Shown here: piece after piece, positions 19,975 through 30,961 of the stretch
Position numbering within the stretch: the stretch's first letter is position 1
How the letters are laid out: every line of letters begins with the position of its first letter
Source: Pinus tabuliformis
Lineage: Eukaryota > Streptophyta > Pinopsida > Pinales > Pinaceae
DNA: 64,000 bases
Direction of reading: 5' to 3'
Assembly: GCA_031772625.1 (NCBI GenBank)
Contig: CM062804.1
Coordinates: 1,018,324,514-1,018,388,513 of the forward strand
Made by a program: the position numbers and the translations under genes
The notes under the pieces: generated by a model
Told to the model about the DNA's origin: nothing
What the model saw: the letters and a program-made list of their open reading frames with translations, nothing else
Databases searched by the model: none

Positions 19975-22334
19975 CTAATGCTCAGAAAAATAATGTTTGA
20001 GCATCCTGCCATTGACAGGTCCACCAGGTAATTTTGTGCCATCTAAATTTCTGATAAAGAATGCATTATTTCCTTTGAAAGCATAAATGACATAAGGACC
20101 CATCCATAGGTTATCAAACTTTCCATGCTTCCCTTTATCCTCTCTTCTTGAATCCCACTTTAAAACTTTTTCACCAATGGTGAAATCATCTACCTTTGTC
20201 CTTCTATCAAAAACTTTTTTAATATTTTCATGAATGACTTGAGCCTTGTTATAAACTTCTTCTCTAGATTGTTGCAACTGGATAGTTTGATCAATCCTCC
20301 TTTGAATATCATTGGGCTCAACCTGCAATTCCTGAATTAACTTCATGACTGGGACTCCCAAAGAGGATGGAAAAACAACATCCATTCCATAAACCAATTG
20401 GTATGGTGACATGCCAATTGATTTCTTTGTAGTGAGCCTATCAGCCCAAAGTGCATTTATGAGCTTGCTATGCCATGAATTTTTGTTATCTGCTAACAAT
20501 TTCTTGATAATGTTCACCAAAATTTTGTTTGAAGATTCAGCTAGTCCATTACCTTGTGGGTAATAAGTTGTTGAATGCCACAAAGTAATATGGTATTTGT
20601 TGCATAAATCTATCACTTTCTTAGACCTGAAGGCTGCAACATTGTCTGTGATAAGTTTGTTTGTGCAGTGAAATCTAGACAGGATGTTGGTTTCTAAGAA
20701 TTTGATAATCACAGGATTTGTGGCTAGTCTAGAAGGAATGGCCTCAATCCACTTGGTAAAGTAGTCAGTAGCAACATGGATCCATTTATGTTGAGAAGAG
20801 GATGGAGATGGATTTCTCCAATGAAATCCAATTCCCACTGTTGGAAAGGGATTTCAACAGATATTGGCTTCAAAGGTAAAGGAAAAAGTTTTCTTTTTCC
20901 CTCAAATATTTGACACGTGTGACAAGAGGTTACCTTTTTATGGATATCTGGAAAAGGAGTAGGCCAGTTAAAACCAATTCTAAGGATCTTATTGGCAATG
21001 GTTTTCCAATAAAGGTGGCCACTACAATCACCTTCATGGAATTTCTGCATTATTCTTTCTGCATCATCACTCAAAATACACTTTGGTAGAAGACCACCAG
21101 CATCTTTCCAATATAAAAGATTCTCTAAGATGCAAAATCTATCTGCTTTTAGTTTCAGAAATCTAGCCTTTTTTTTTGTTAGAATAGGAGGAGCATTTAA
21201 ATTAACTAAAACATAAATAAGGTCTGCATACCAGGGTGAGGTCATGAAAGCCTCATCGAGTTGTGGAGTCTCCTGTTCCTCTTGATCATCCAATTCATCT
21301 ACAAAGTTAATATTTAAAGCATTAGAATTGGATTCAACCATCAATTTGGCTAATCCTTGTCCTTTGATGAGCTTAATTGGCTTGATTTCCATGTCATATT
21401 CCAGAATGATGGCAATCCATTTGCCTCTTTTTCCATCTGGTCCATTCTGTGTCAAAATATCTTTAACAACAGCATTAGGTACATAAGAAATTATATGGGA
21501 ATGAAGAATATATACTCTAAAATCTTTAATTTCTTTTATCAGTGAAAAATCCTTCTTTTCCAATATGTTGTACTTGAGTGCAGCATCCCTTAAGGCTTTG
21601 CTAAAGAAAGCAATAGGTTTTTCATATCCATCAACGTTTTTCTACAAAAGGACAACTGCAACAGTATGTTTAGAAGCAAAGGAAAAAATTATAATTTTTT
21701 TGTAAAATCAGGACTAATAAGGACTGGTGCTTTTGTTAGGGCCTATTTAACCTGGTCAAATGATTGCCTAGCTTCAATGTTCCACTTGATTTCAGAGTCT
21801 CATTTTAGCATGTTTGTGATGTTTTTGAGAAGTTCTGCAAGGTTAGGGATAAATCTCCTTAGGAAGTTTATTCTCCCAATGAATGACTGAAGCTCTTTAA
21901 TATTTATTGGATGATTTATTTTTAGAATATCTTCAATCCTTTTAGGATCAATTCTGATACCTTCCTTAGATATAATGTGACCAAGTAGTTTTCCTTCTTC
22001 AAGACAAAAAAATGTTTTCTTAGGATTTAATGAGATTCCAAACTTTTTGCACTTTTAGAAAACTCTTCTAAGGTGCATGAGATGTTCTTCATCAAATTTA
22101 TAATATATAGTTATGTCATCTAGATAGATTACAATAAATCTGCCAATTTCATCAGCAAAACTAATATCCATTTCTCTCTGAAATGTGGCTCTAGCATTTA
22201 TTAATCCAAAGGGCATCTTCACATACATGAAGGTACCCAAGGAGTAGTAAAGGCTATTTTTTCTTGATCCTTTGGATGAACTAAGACCTAATTATAACCT
22301 AAGAATCCATCTAATAAGGAAATCCTAGAATATC
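19975..22334 (-). pseudogene. Outer Gypsy pol, C-terminal part (RT palm, RNase H, integrase)
   Basis: On the minus strand the order is an RT palm (VKMPFGLINARATFQREMD, VIYLDDITIYYK), the RT thumb (LLGHIISKEGIRIDPK, INFLRRFIPNLAEL), a decayed RNase H, the integrase zinc-binding region (MQKFHEGDCSGHLYWK, SCHTCQIFEGK) and the integrase core (ATDYFTKWIEAIPS, TDNVAAFRSK, YYPQGNGLAESSNKIL) with the C-terminal GPYVIYAFKGN segment. It would copy and insert the element. Fossil with many breaks; its N-terminal half lies at 37339-37920, on the other side of the nested Gypsy. Confidence 0.85.
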
Positions 22335-23387
22335 TGTTGTAGGGAAAAGTATCCGACTCGGATGACCCTATCCCACTCTAAGGGTGATAGTACCTCAGCA
22401 ACAACTGTAAAGAAAACTACTTAAGGTTTACTTCTTTATGAAAGCAAGAGAGAATGAAGGAATGCACTAACCGTTGCCTTGCGCTTAATGTCGAATCCAA
22501 ACTCTTCTCTTTGCTGCTTGCTCCCAGCTCCTTGCTCTTTTTCCGGCCCAGCGACAATGAGATCCTGCAAAATAACAAAGAAGGAAACTACAAGAAGCAT
22601 GCAATCATAACTGATTCAAGGATTAGCATAAATCAAATATACAATCATTACAATACATCATTGAAACAAATGCATATAGAAGAACCTCAATAGCTTTTAT
22701 TAATGGAAGAAGTAAAGTTCTGAGAAGGTTACAACCATTGAAGGCCCCAATCCAGCAACACCTCCCAGCAGAAAGAATTTCTCCTCTTCACCTCCTTCAA
22801 GCAATCACCCAATAGTTCTATAGTGAAACCAACAGCATATCATTACTTTGCACAAAATTCCAGCCTCCTGAGCTCATAGGAGAGAGCTCAATATATAGAT
22901 GAATTGAGAAAGGATGAGTCAGCTTGCAACTGATGTGTAGCTGCCTTGTGTCCTCTCTCTCTTCAGTTGATCTTCAGTTCTTGAGTCCACTTGGAGAACC
23001 TTGCTTCCACTTGGAGAAACAGAGCCTCTGACTCATCACAAGGCGAAATCCCTGATCCAAGTGTCATTTTTGGAAGATTCCAGAGCAATGACTCAGTGTG
23101 CCACTTGTCCCATCTTGCTCAGCGCAGGTGGCCTTTGTTCTACCTGCTTTGCAACGCAGGTACACCATGGAGGAGTTGAGTTTCAGCGCAGAAGCCTAGT
23201 GGAGCACCTGCTTTGATTTCAGGATTGCTTGTTTTTGAGTGTTTTCAGGTGGAGAACTGATCTGAGAGCTGTTGGTTTGCTGACCTTGTTCCTCTAGGGG
23301 TAGGAACATCATGTTTAGGGACTTTGGATCCCTTGGATTATTGACAATTCATGCCTGATGCTGTAAGGCACAAAATTGTCTATAACA
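22335..23387 (-). repeat. 3' LTR of nested Gypsy
   Basis: 1053 bases; on the + strand it runs from tgttgtaggg to tctataaca. Matches 36281-37333 at about 99%. A TATA-like tatatat lies near 22894-22901. It contains copies of the cagcgcagg word and the short hairpin acctgctttgcaacgcaggt (about 23139-23162). Confidence 0.95.
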
Positions 23388-23402
23388 GATGCCCCCTAAA
23401 GT
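23388..23402 (-). other. Polypurine tract of nested Gypsy
   Basis: Minus strand reads ACTTTAGGGGGCATC directly before the 3' LTR. The fifth Gypsy has ACTTTAGGGGGAAAC at the same place (52807-52821). It would prime plus-strand DNA synthesis. Confidence 0.8.
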
Positions 23403-25630
23403 ATGAGGTCGTTTATCGAGTGAAATGCTTTATTAGGAGGATCCGAAGTTCATTCAATCTGCTGAGAAGTGTCTCGTAATAAGATACAATACAATACATT
23501 ATTTTTCATTCTTTTTCATGATCTAGCTGAGGCGGGCATTCCCATGCTCAACTTTATAAATTCATTTTGGTACATAGCACAGACGATCGTCTGATGATAG
23601 ACTGATAATTCTCTGCTGAAATTATCATCCTTTGAGAAGGATGATCATCTGCTGCAATGATGTACATATCAAATGTCTTTATATCCTGAATATATATCGC
23701 AGCCCGGATGGATGAATCTAGATCCGGGGTCTTCAATCTCTTCCGATCTTCACTCGATGTACAAGTCGATCCATGTGAGAATTTCTTGAAGTCGAACATG
23801 GAAAGACATCGCTTGATTACCGGTCAATGATGTAAACCGTTAACAAGCGCGAGAGGAATCACCGATAAGGATGATGACCCTCAAGGTACGACAGTACAAT
23901 TCACATGGTGGGAATAAAGGACTTGGCGTCAACCACCATGCAAAATCTTCTGGTCGAAGGTCATTGATGTATACCTGTCGCCGGAAGTGAGAAACTTGCC
24001 ATTGAGGCATGCAAGCTTCAAAGTACTGAAGGGGTTGTTCCTAGATCGACTCCTTGGATAATGAGCTGATGTCGACAAGGAGCGATTCGTCAAAGGAGGG
24101 CCTTAATGAATCCCACATCAGTGACATGGAACGGAGCTAGTGATTTTGATGAGGTGAAAACAAACTGTGATGTATGATTCAGGGTGGCGGTCATGAAATG
24201 GATGAAGGACAATGTATGGCAGTGGATGGGACACGGTTGACTCTTTGCAGAACAACATCTCTTGAACATATAACGACACTGATGTGATGGATCGGTAGCA
24301 TTACCCCAAATGTGGATGGTGTGGCGAGGACCATGGTGATGAGACCGGTGAATGAAACAACCCAACCCGATGTGATACGGAGGACAAAGTGTCATGTTCA
24401 AGAGCGACTTGCTACCATTAAAGCTGTGAGGTTCTCCCAATTTTTCCCCAGTCATTGCTGACCAGTACCTCTTTATTTTTGTCAAGCTTGAGGAGGATAA
24501 CATATGCTTGTTCTATAACCTGCCCTTCGGGCAAGCCCATCGCTATGTTTTAACGAGCCTAGCGATAGGGAAACTCGTTCTCATCTAAAGACAAGTTTGT
24601 CGCTATTTTAATGAATTTAACGAGTCTAACAACAAGGATAACTCGGTCCTTTTCGTTTTTAGAGAGTCTGAAAAGGTACATAAATTCAACTCCAGAATTC
24701 CTTTTTCGTCATCTAATCCCTTAAGTCCGAAAAAGTATAAAACAATACAGAAGGGATGAATTTTCGATTGCTTTAACGAGCCGAACAAAACAAGCGCTCG
24801 ATCTTTTTGTGCAATAATCCCTTAGGTCCAAAAAGATTAAAATCTAGAGGAGGGATAGCTCTTCTAGTCTTTTAACGAGCTGGAAGGCCAAAACTCGGCA
24901 AACTTTTCATATTTTACGAGTCAGGAGAAAAGAGCTCAAAGAAGACTCGTCTTTTGAGGAACGAGTGATAAACAGGGATAGCAGCAGATTCCAGGTACAG
25001 GTTGGAATTTTCCAATCACGGCCGTGTCACAAGGATGGCTAAGTGAAATCACTCTTCGCAGCTGTTCCTCAAAATGGGTAAACAAACATATGGAGATGAA
25101 CGATTGGCCAAATGAACGGATGGAGGTGAGACTGCAAGAACACGACCAAGGGCTTTAATATGGCTGTCAAAGGTTACATTTACCAAGGTTATTTACCAGT
25201 TCATTTTTTCTAGGTGAGCTTGAACTCTAGGGGAAGATTGCTCACAACTTATGTTTATTTTTTAACGAGCATGAACTATGTGCTAAAACTGCTCGGATCT
25301 TGCGTTTATTTTTTAACGAGCATGAACTGTGTGCTAAAACTGCTCGATTATATGGTTTACTTTTGATTTTTTACCATAACTAGCTTCTCTTTTTCACTGA
25401 TAGCACTGCATTTTCAAATTGCTGCAACAAACTAGTTAGAAATGAGTAATATTTACTTGAAAATGAGATTAACACATTAATATTTACCTTGAACTACGTA
25501 AAAAAGCAAATAAAAAGGGTTTTTACCTCTCACTTTACCATTTCATTTGCATTTTGCTTGTTGGAGCTTTGGAGGAGCCTCTTTCCCCTTGATTTTCACC
25601 AGCTGATTCCGGGAGATTCTGCGGACGATT
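23400..25630. other. 3' non-coding region of nested Gypsy with hairpin array
   Basis: No protein frame. From 24552 on, a repeated pattern appears: AACGAG followed 15-20 bases later by a matching CTCG or GCTCG, so each copy can fold as a small hairpin (24552-24579, 24619-24645, 24775-24800, 24874-24897, then two tandem 51-base units). Interspersed are T-run/A-run hairpins such as tttttcg...cgaaaaa. The whole block is strongly conserved in the fifth Gypsy (52807-54835). It may form a structured RNA tail or cis-acting region; the function is unknown. Confidence 0.7.
25254..25355. repeat. Two tandem 51-bp units ending the hairpin array
   Basis: Unit: tttattttttaacgagcatg, a short loop, then ctaaaactgctcg and a tail. 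Copies at 25254-25304 and 25305-25355. The related element at 54677-54829 has three. Confidence 0.9.
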
Positions 25631-25650
25631 TTCGGTGCCGTTTGGACCAG

Positions 25651-27201
25651 GTAGGAGCTGAACCTTAGCTCTTCATTTTCATGGTTTCATTTTCCTGTTT
25701 TATGCCTGTTTCGCTGTTCTATTGAGCCTCTGGGGTTTTGCCAGGGCGCCCTCTGATCAGCGCAGGTTCCCCATTCGAAAACTGCGTTGGGATTCAAGCT
25801 GTTTGAAGGCAGCTTGTCCCCCAATGCAGGTAGTACACTGGGCACCTGCGTTGGGGCATAAAAAAAAACAATTTTTGACAGATCTTGATGAAATTTTCGC
25901 CAGTTTTTCATCAATTTCAGGAGCTGACTCATTCTCTTGTTTGTTTTGCAGGGATTATTGACCAAGATGGCCCTAACATGGTGAGAACAAGAACATGAAG
26001 AAGAAGATATGATTGCCCTTCATGATCCTGTTACGGTGGGCGCATTACGAGACTGTGGTTTGCTGAAGTTTTTCCGTATCTCTAGCATGAGAGCACAGAT
26101 TTCTCTACTGCAGTATATGCTTGATGCTTGGGATCCTGTTAACCAAGTATTCCAGATCAGGAACAAACCTATTCCATTGACCGTGACAGATATTTATTTC
26201 TTGACTGGCTTGTCAAGGCGGGGTGCCCCCATTTCTTTATCAGGTACAGTTCGGGGGAATGATTCCGTGAGAGATTATGTCCGCCAGTACTGCAGGGAGG
26301 GGTCCCAGCCGAGCAGAGACGGCAAGGTGGTTATCCGTGATGTTACTAGCAGGCCTCTCAGGTCCATTCTGTATACTCTTGGTAGGATGGCCGGTAGCGC
26401 ATCTTTACATGTTGCCAACAGGTCTCATATGCAGCACGCCTTGGAATGTCTCCAACCGAAGATCTTCAACTGGAGTGATGCGGTGCTTACTCAGATGAAA
26501 AATCAATTGAACAAGGTGAAGGACGGGAAGCTGAAGAACTTTGGTTTTGGTTCGATTCTGACTGCCTTCGCCTTGGAGAAGATCCCTCTGATGCAACCTC
26601 AGTATATTGATCTCGGAGTGCCTTCTCCTACCGAGCCACGTATGCAGCGATGGGTCGGTCACATGTCTAGACATGCTGGTCAATTTTAGATTTCTTTCAA
26701 TGCTGCTTTCTTCAGGTGGTTCGATCGCCAGGAGATGGCTTTTTCCGAGTACCCATATGTCGGTATGGATTTCCGGGGTGATCCGGATATGGTACTGCCA
26801 GACGGTGCTCAGTGGGATGCTACTAGTAAGAATTTCAACCATATTACTGTTCATTGTTTACATTTATAATGTTCTTGTGCTTTATTCTATCAAGACTTTA
26901 ATTGAACTCATGTGTGCTTGCAGATGTCGGTCCTGTTCGTCCGGCAGTTCGTCTGAGACCACCTGTTGCTGCTCCGGCAGAGGAACCTGCTCGGAGAGTT
27001 ATTATCCGTGATCTTAGCGATACTGAGACCCTTACAGCTGTGCAGGGGCAGGTTGAGAACCTTACCCGTGGTCTTCCGGATGTACAGATTGACGAGTTAC
27101 CTTTACCGATGCAGCAGCATACTATCGGTGTACCTAGACGATGGACCCGTCTTCTGCGCATGATAGCACAGACTGTGGCTTACTATCAGGAGCATCAATA
27201 G
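25651..27201 (+). pseudogene. Antisense ORF of nested Gypsy, plant-mobile-domain-like
   Basis: Lies on the strand opposite to gag and pol, between pol and the 3' LTR. The main frame (from about 26009) encodes GALRDCGLLKFFRISSMRAQ, LLQYMLDAWDP, TVTDIYFLTGLSRRGAPISL and EKIPLMQPQYIDLG, which resembles the plant mobile domain (PMD) known from MAIN/MAIL1 host proteins and from transposons. Candidate GT-AG introns lie at 25651-25951 (before the frame) and 26826-26923; the part after the second encodes RPAVRLRPPVAAPAEEPARR and a tail ending at 27201. Antisense ORFs in this position are known in the Tat group. It looks broken at about one place. Family assignment is moderate. Confidence 0.5.
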
Positions 27202-27372
27202 GCTAGGGTGCCCCCTAGCACTTTTGAGTTTTTAGGTCACATGACCAATTTTGTCTTGGTTACAGAACATTATGTATGAACTTTATGAACAACTTATATA
27301 TATTTTGATTTTCGATCTTCATTCTGGTTGATTTGGATGATTCATATGTACACTTTTTATGATGTGTCCCTT

Positions 27373-27811
27373 TTATAAATGTTGCAAATGTCTATCTAAC
27401 ACATAGTTTGCTAATGAGTCAGTTAATGTGTTTAAATTTCTTGAAATATGTTGATATTGAATTGAATCAAATCGTCTTTCCAAGATCTTTACTCTTAGGA
27501 ACATGCGATAAATAGCTGGATTACGAACAGAATATATGCCATTGAGTTGTAGTACTACGAGCTGTGAGTCTAGCCTGACAATTAGTCGGCATATGCCTCG
27601 TGTGACGGCATCAGAGAGTAGTTCTATCAACGCGCTATACTCAGCGATGTTATTCGTTGATTACCCAATACATACACCTCTGAAACTTACTAACTCGCCA
27701 CTTGGATCAAAAATGGCCCATGCTGCGGAGGATAGGTTCCGCGAACTACGACTTGCTCCGTCGGCATATCCAACATATGTCTCCATAAGGTTTGACATCT
27801 GCAACGAATGA
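27373..27811 (-). pseudogene. Extra archaeal-type RNase H downstream of integrase
   Basis: The minus strand reads YVGYADGASRSSRN and AAWAIFDPSGELVSF, then IELLSDAVTRGICRLIVRLD, SQLVVLQLNGIYSVRNPAIY and NLNTLTDSLANYVLDRHL. That is the pattern of the second, archaeal-type RNase H domain (aRNH) known in plant Tat elements, where it supplements the usual RNase H. Here it follows the integrase frame rather than lying next to RT. It ends 170 bases from the antisense ORF. Fossil; possibly one break. Confidence 0.65.
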
Positions 27812-27884
27812 AAAAGGGGAATCACTCAACCAGAACAAGAACTTTGGCGAAAACAAAATACAACAAAAGCATGCAGGTTACTAT

Positions 27885-30800
27885 TTAAGCATAGTAACGC
27901 TTGAGGTACAGCCCGTTCCGGGGCTGCGCCAGTGGAATTCCGTCGTAATCTATTAACTCGTAGGCTCCTTTTGCTAACACTCTTTTAACAATATAGGGGC
28001 CCATCCATAAGGAATTGAATTTACCTGCTCCTAATTTATCAGATTCTTGGTCATAAAGCAAGACCAAATCACCTTCTGAGAAGACACGGGGTTTGACATT
28101 TTTGTCGAACTGAGCCTTGACTCGTTTCTTATGGGATTCGTTAGCCAAAGCGGCATCACGACGGGTTTCATCCAAGTGGATTAATTCCAAGAAACGAGCC
28201 TCTTCTTCCGAAGTTCCGGGGAGGAGATCAATTGCGAGTTTAAGCGACGAAATTTCACACTGGATCGGTAAGACTGCTTCTAGACCGTACACCAATTGGA
28301 AAGGTGTGAATCCGGTTGCATTTCTTACCGAAGTTCGGTAGGCCCACAAGGCTGCATACAGGATTAGGTGCCATCTTCTTTTATGAACCCCGATCATCCT
28401 TTGCAACATACGCTTCAGGACCTTGTTGATTGCCTCAACTTGTCCGTTAGCTTGTGGATAATATGGGGTAGCGCTGTCGTGAGATAGCCCTAGTTTGGCA
28501 GCTAATTCGACCATCATGTGATTGCGAAAATGCGATCCATGATCTGTAACTATCGCCTGTGGTACGCCGAACCTGGCGACTACATGATTGAAAAGAATAG
28601 GGCAGCTGTTTCACCAGTATTGTCCAATGTAGGCATCGCCTTGGCCCATTTGGTAAAATAGTCAACTGCGACTATAATATACCCATGCCCCCCGGACGAG
28701 GTGGGGTTACATTGCATGAAATTGATGCCCCATTTGGCGAAAGGCCCAACTGCAACTATTGGTTGCAGCGGTGCGGGTGGTCTTCTGGTTTTGCTATCAA
28801 AGATTTGGCAGGAATGACAACTTCGGACTGCGATTATGCAATCTTTAAACATGGTTGGCCAGAAATATCCTGCTCTTAATATCTTTTGGGCTGTAGCGAA
28901 ACCGGATTGATGCCCTCCACACGCGCCTGAATGACACTCATTCAGGGCTTTTTCGGCCTCTTCATGGGTGAGACACCTCCTCAGAACTGTATCGATACCA
29001 CGACGGTAAAGGGTATCACCGACGATCACATAGTCTTTTGCTTGGTATCGTATACGTTTCTGTTCGGAGTGTGAGGTGTCTGGCCGAAACTTTTGGGTTT
29101 GGAGATAGATAATTATATCTCCATACCATTCATCGCTTGCGGATATCAGAAATAAAGTCTCGTCCACGATTGATTCCTTGGAAGTTTCATCGTTGAACGA
29201 CGATGGGAGATCGCATAATAATTCTGCGAATACCAGAGCTTTCTTTGACATGGATTTCACAAATTCCAGATCAAACTCTTGAAGGATCGCTATCCATTTG
29301 GAATACTTGCCCCCCAGTAACTGTCGCGACAGTATATAAGTCATGGGGTTGCAATCTGACAGAATGGTAGTTTTCCTAAAGAGGATATAATGTCGAAATC
29401 TCTGTACCGCTTGAACAGTAGCAAGCGCTAGCTTTTCAACGTAAGAATATTTACTTTCTGTATCATTTAAGTTTTTACTTAAATAATAGATAGGATGTTC
29501 AATTCCATCGACTTCTTGAACTAAAACCATCGCAATGGTCGTATCTGCTGCAGCTAGATACAGGTTAAAATCTCTTTGATAGTCTGGGGCGTACATTAAT
29601 GATGCTCTTACTAGACAATCTTTCAGAGCATCAAAGGAAGCTTGCGCCACCTGGTCCCAGACGAAAGGTACATCCTTTTTCAAAAGACGAGTATAACCCT
29701 TAGCAAGTTCTGCGTAATTTGGAATGAACCTCCTCAGAAAGTTTGCTTTCCCTTGGAGTTTCTGAATCTGAAGCAAATTTGAAGGTGGAGGCAAATTAAT
29801 GATTGCCTGAACCTTGCATGGGTCGAGGCGAATCCCATCCTTAGAGACTACAAAGCCAAGTAAACGACCAGAACCGACGCAAAACACACATTTGTGTGGA
29901 TTGAGTCTTATCTTGTAGTGTCGGCAATGTAGAAATATCGCTCTTAGATGCTGCGGATGATCAGTCCGCTTTCGCGAATGAGCCGGAAGATCGTCGAGAT
30001 ATGGTTGAACAATGCTCTTGATGTCGTGGAAGGCATAATTCATAGCCCTCTGAAAAGTCGCCCCTGCATTCTTCAAACCAAAGGGTAATTTTCGATAAGC
30101 GAATGTGCCCCACGGACATATAAATGCAGTCTTAGACTGGTCCTGTGGGCGGATATTAATTTGATTATACCCGGAGAATCCGTCCATAAAGGAAAAGATT
30201 TCACATCCGGCGCATTCATCAATTATCTGGTCGATGAAGGGTGTAGGGTAGTTGTCCTTTGGACAAGCTTGGTTTACATCCCTATAATCGACGCACACTC
30301 GTATTGTTCCTTGTTTTTTCATAACAGGGACAATATTCGATACCCAATCGGTTAGAGGAACCGGGTAGATGAATCCATCATGGAGAAGTTTCTCAACCTC
30401 TGCCTTAATGGCAGCGGCTTTCTTAGGATGTACCTGTCGAAGCCGCTGTCTTACTGGTTTGACATCAGGATACATTTTAATTTCATGTTCAACGATACTC
30501 GAGTCGATGCCTGGCATTTCATCATACGACCAAGCAAAGACATCTCTAAATTCGCGAAAGAGAGCGTTATATATTTCCAGTTCTGAAGGGGAACAACCTT
30601 TGCCAACATGAATATTCTCTACAATACCTGTTTTGGTCGAGATATTTATGGCTATAGTCTCTTCAATATTGGATAAGTTTCGCTCAGAATCCACCGTGTT
30701 TACAGTATTTGTTAGGAATTCAAAGACTGAAGGGTGGTAAAGATCTTTCTGAGTATCTTCTTCGTATTCCGGAAGAGGGGAACGATGGTGGTGATCATTC

Positions 30801-30955
30801 CATGGTTCCCCCTCAATCATCATTGATTGTAAGATTCCTTCGTCAGTCCCATGTACTTTCGACGAAGGATCTAATGGGGTACCATATTCTCTAGATCTAT
30901 CTACCCAAACGCTCGAAGAGCGCTGATTGGGATTTGCCTCCCAGGCATGAAACAT
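27885..30955 (-). pseudogene. Nested Gypsy pol: reverse transcriptase, RNase H, integrase
   Basis: First frame 791 residues. RT at about residues 170-380 (RVCVDYRDVNQACPKDNYPT, FMDGFSGYNQI, KLPFGLKNAGATFQRAM, YLDD at about 318). RNase H at about 445-575 (YAPDYQRDFNLYLAAADTTI, YSYVEKLALATV). Integrase zinc region at about 665-720 (CHSGACGGH, SCHSCQIFD). The integrase core and C-terminus follow (DYFTKWAKAMPT; ATPYYPQANGQVEAINKVLK; GPYIVKRVLAKGAYEL). The RT frame is in phase with gag-protease and adjoins it, which suits read-through or splicing as used by Tat/Ogre kin. Nearly whole, with about one break. Confidence 0.9.
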
Positions 30956-30961
30956 TGATTG

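Noticed and set aside
22454-23216. Small + strand frames, found again at 36400-37162
   Set aside because: They are LTR sequence duplicated by the nested Gypsy; the shared frames only reflect LTR identity.
26405-27161. Minus-strand frames within the antisense ORF region
   Set aside because: Shadow frames; the + strand shows domain-like sequence and splice signals, the minus strand does not.
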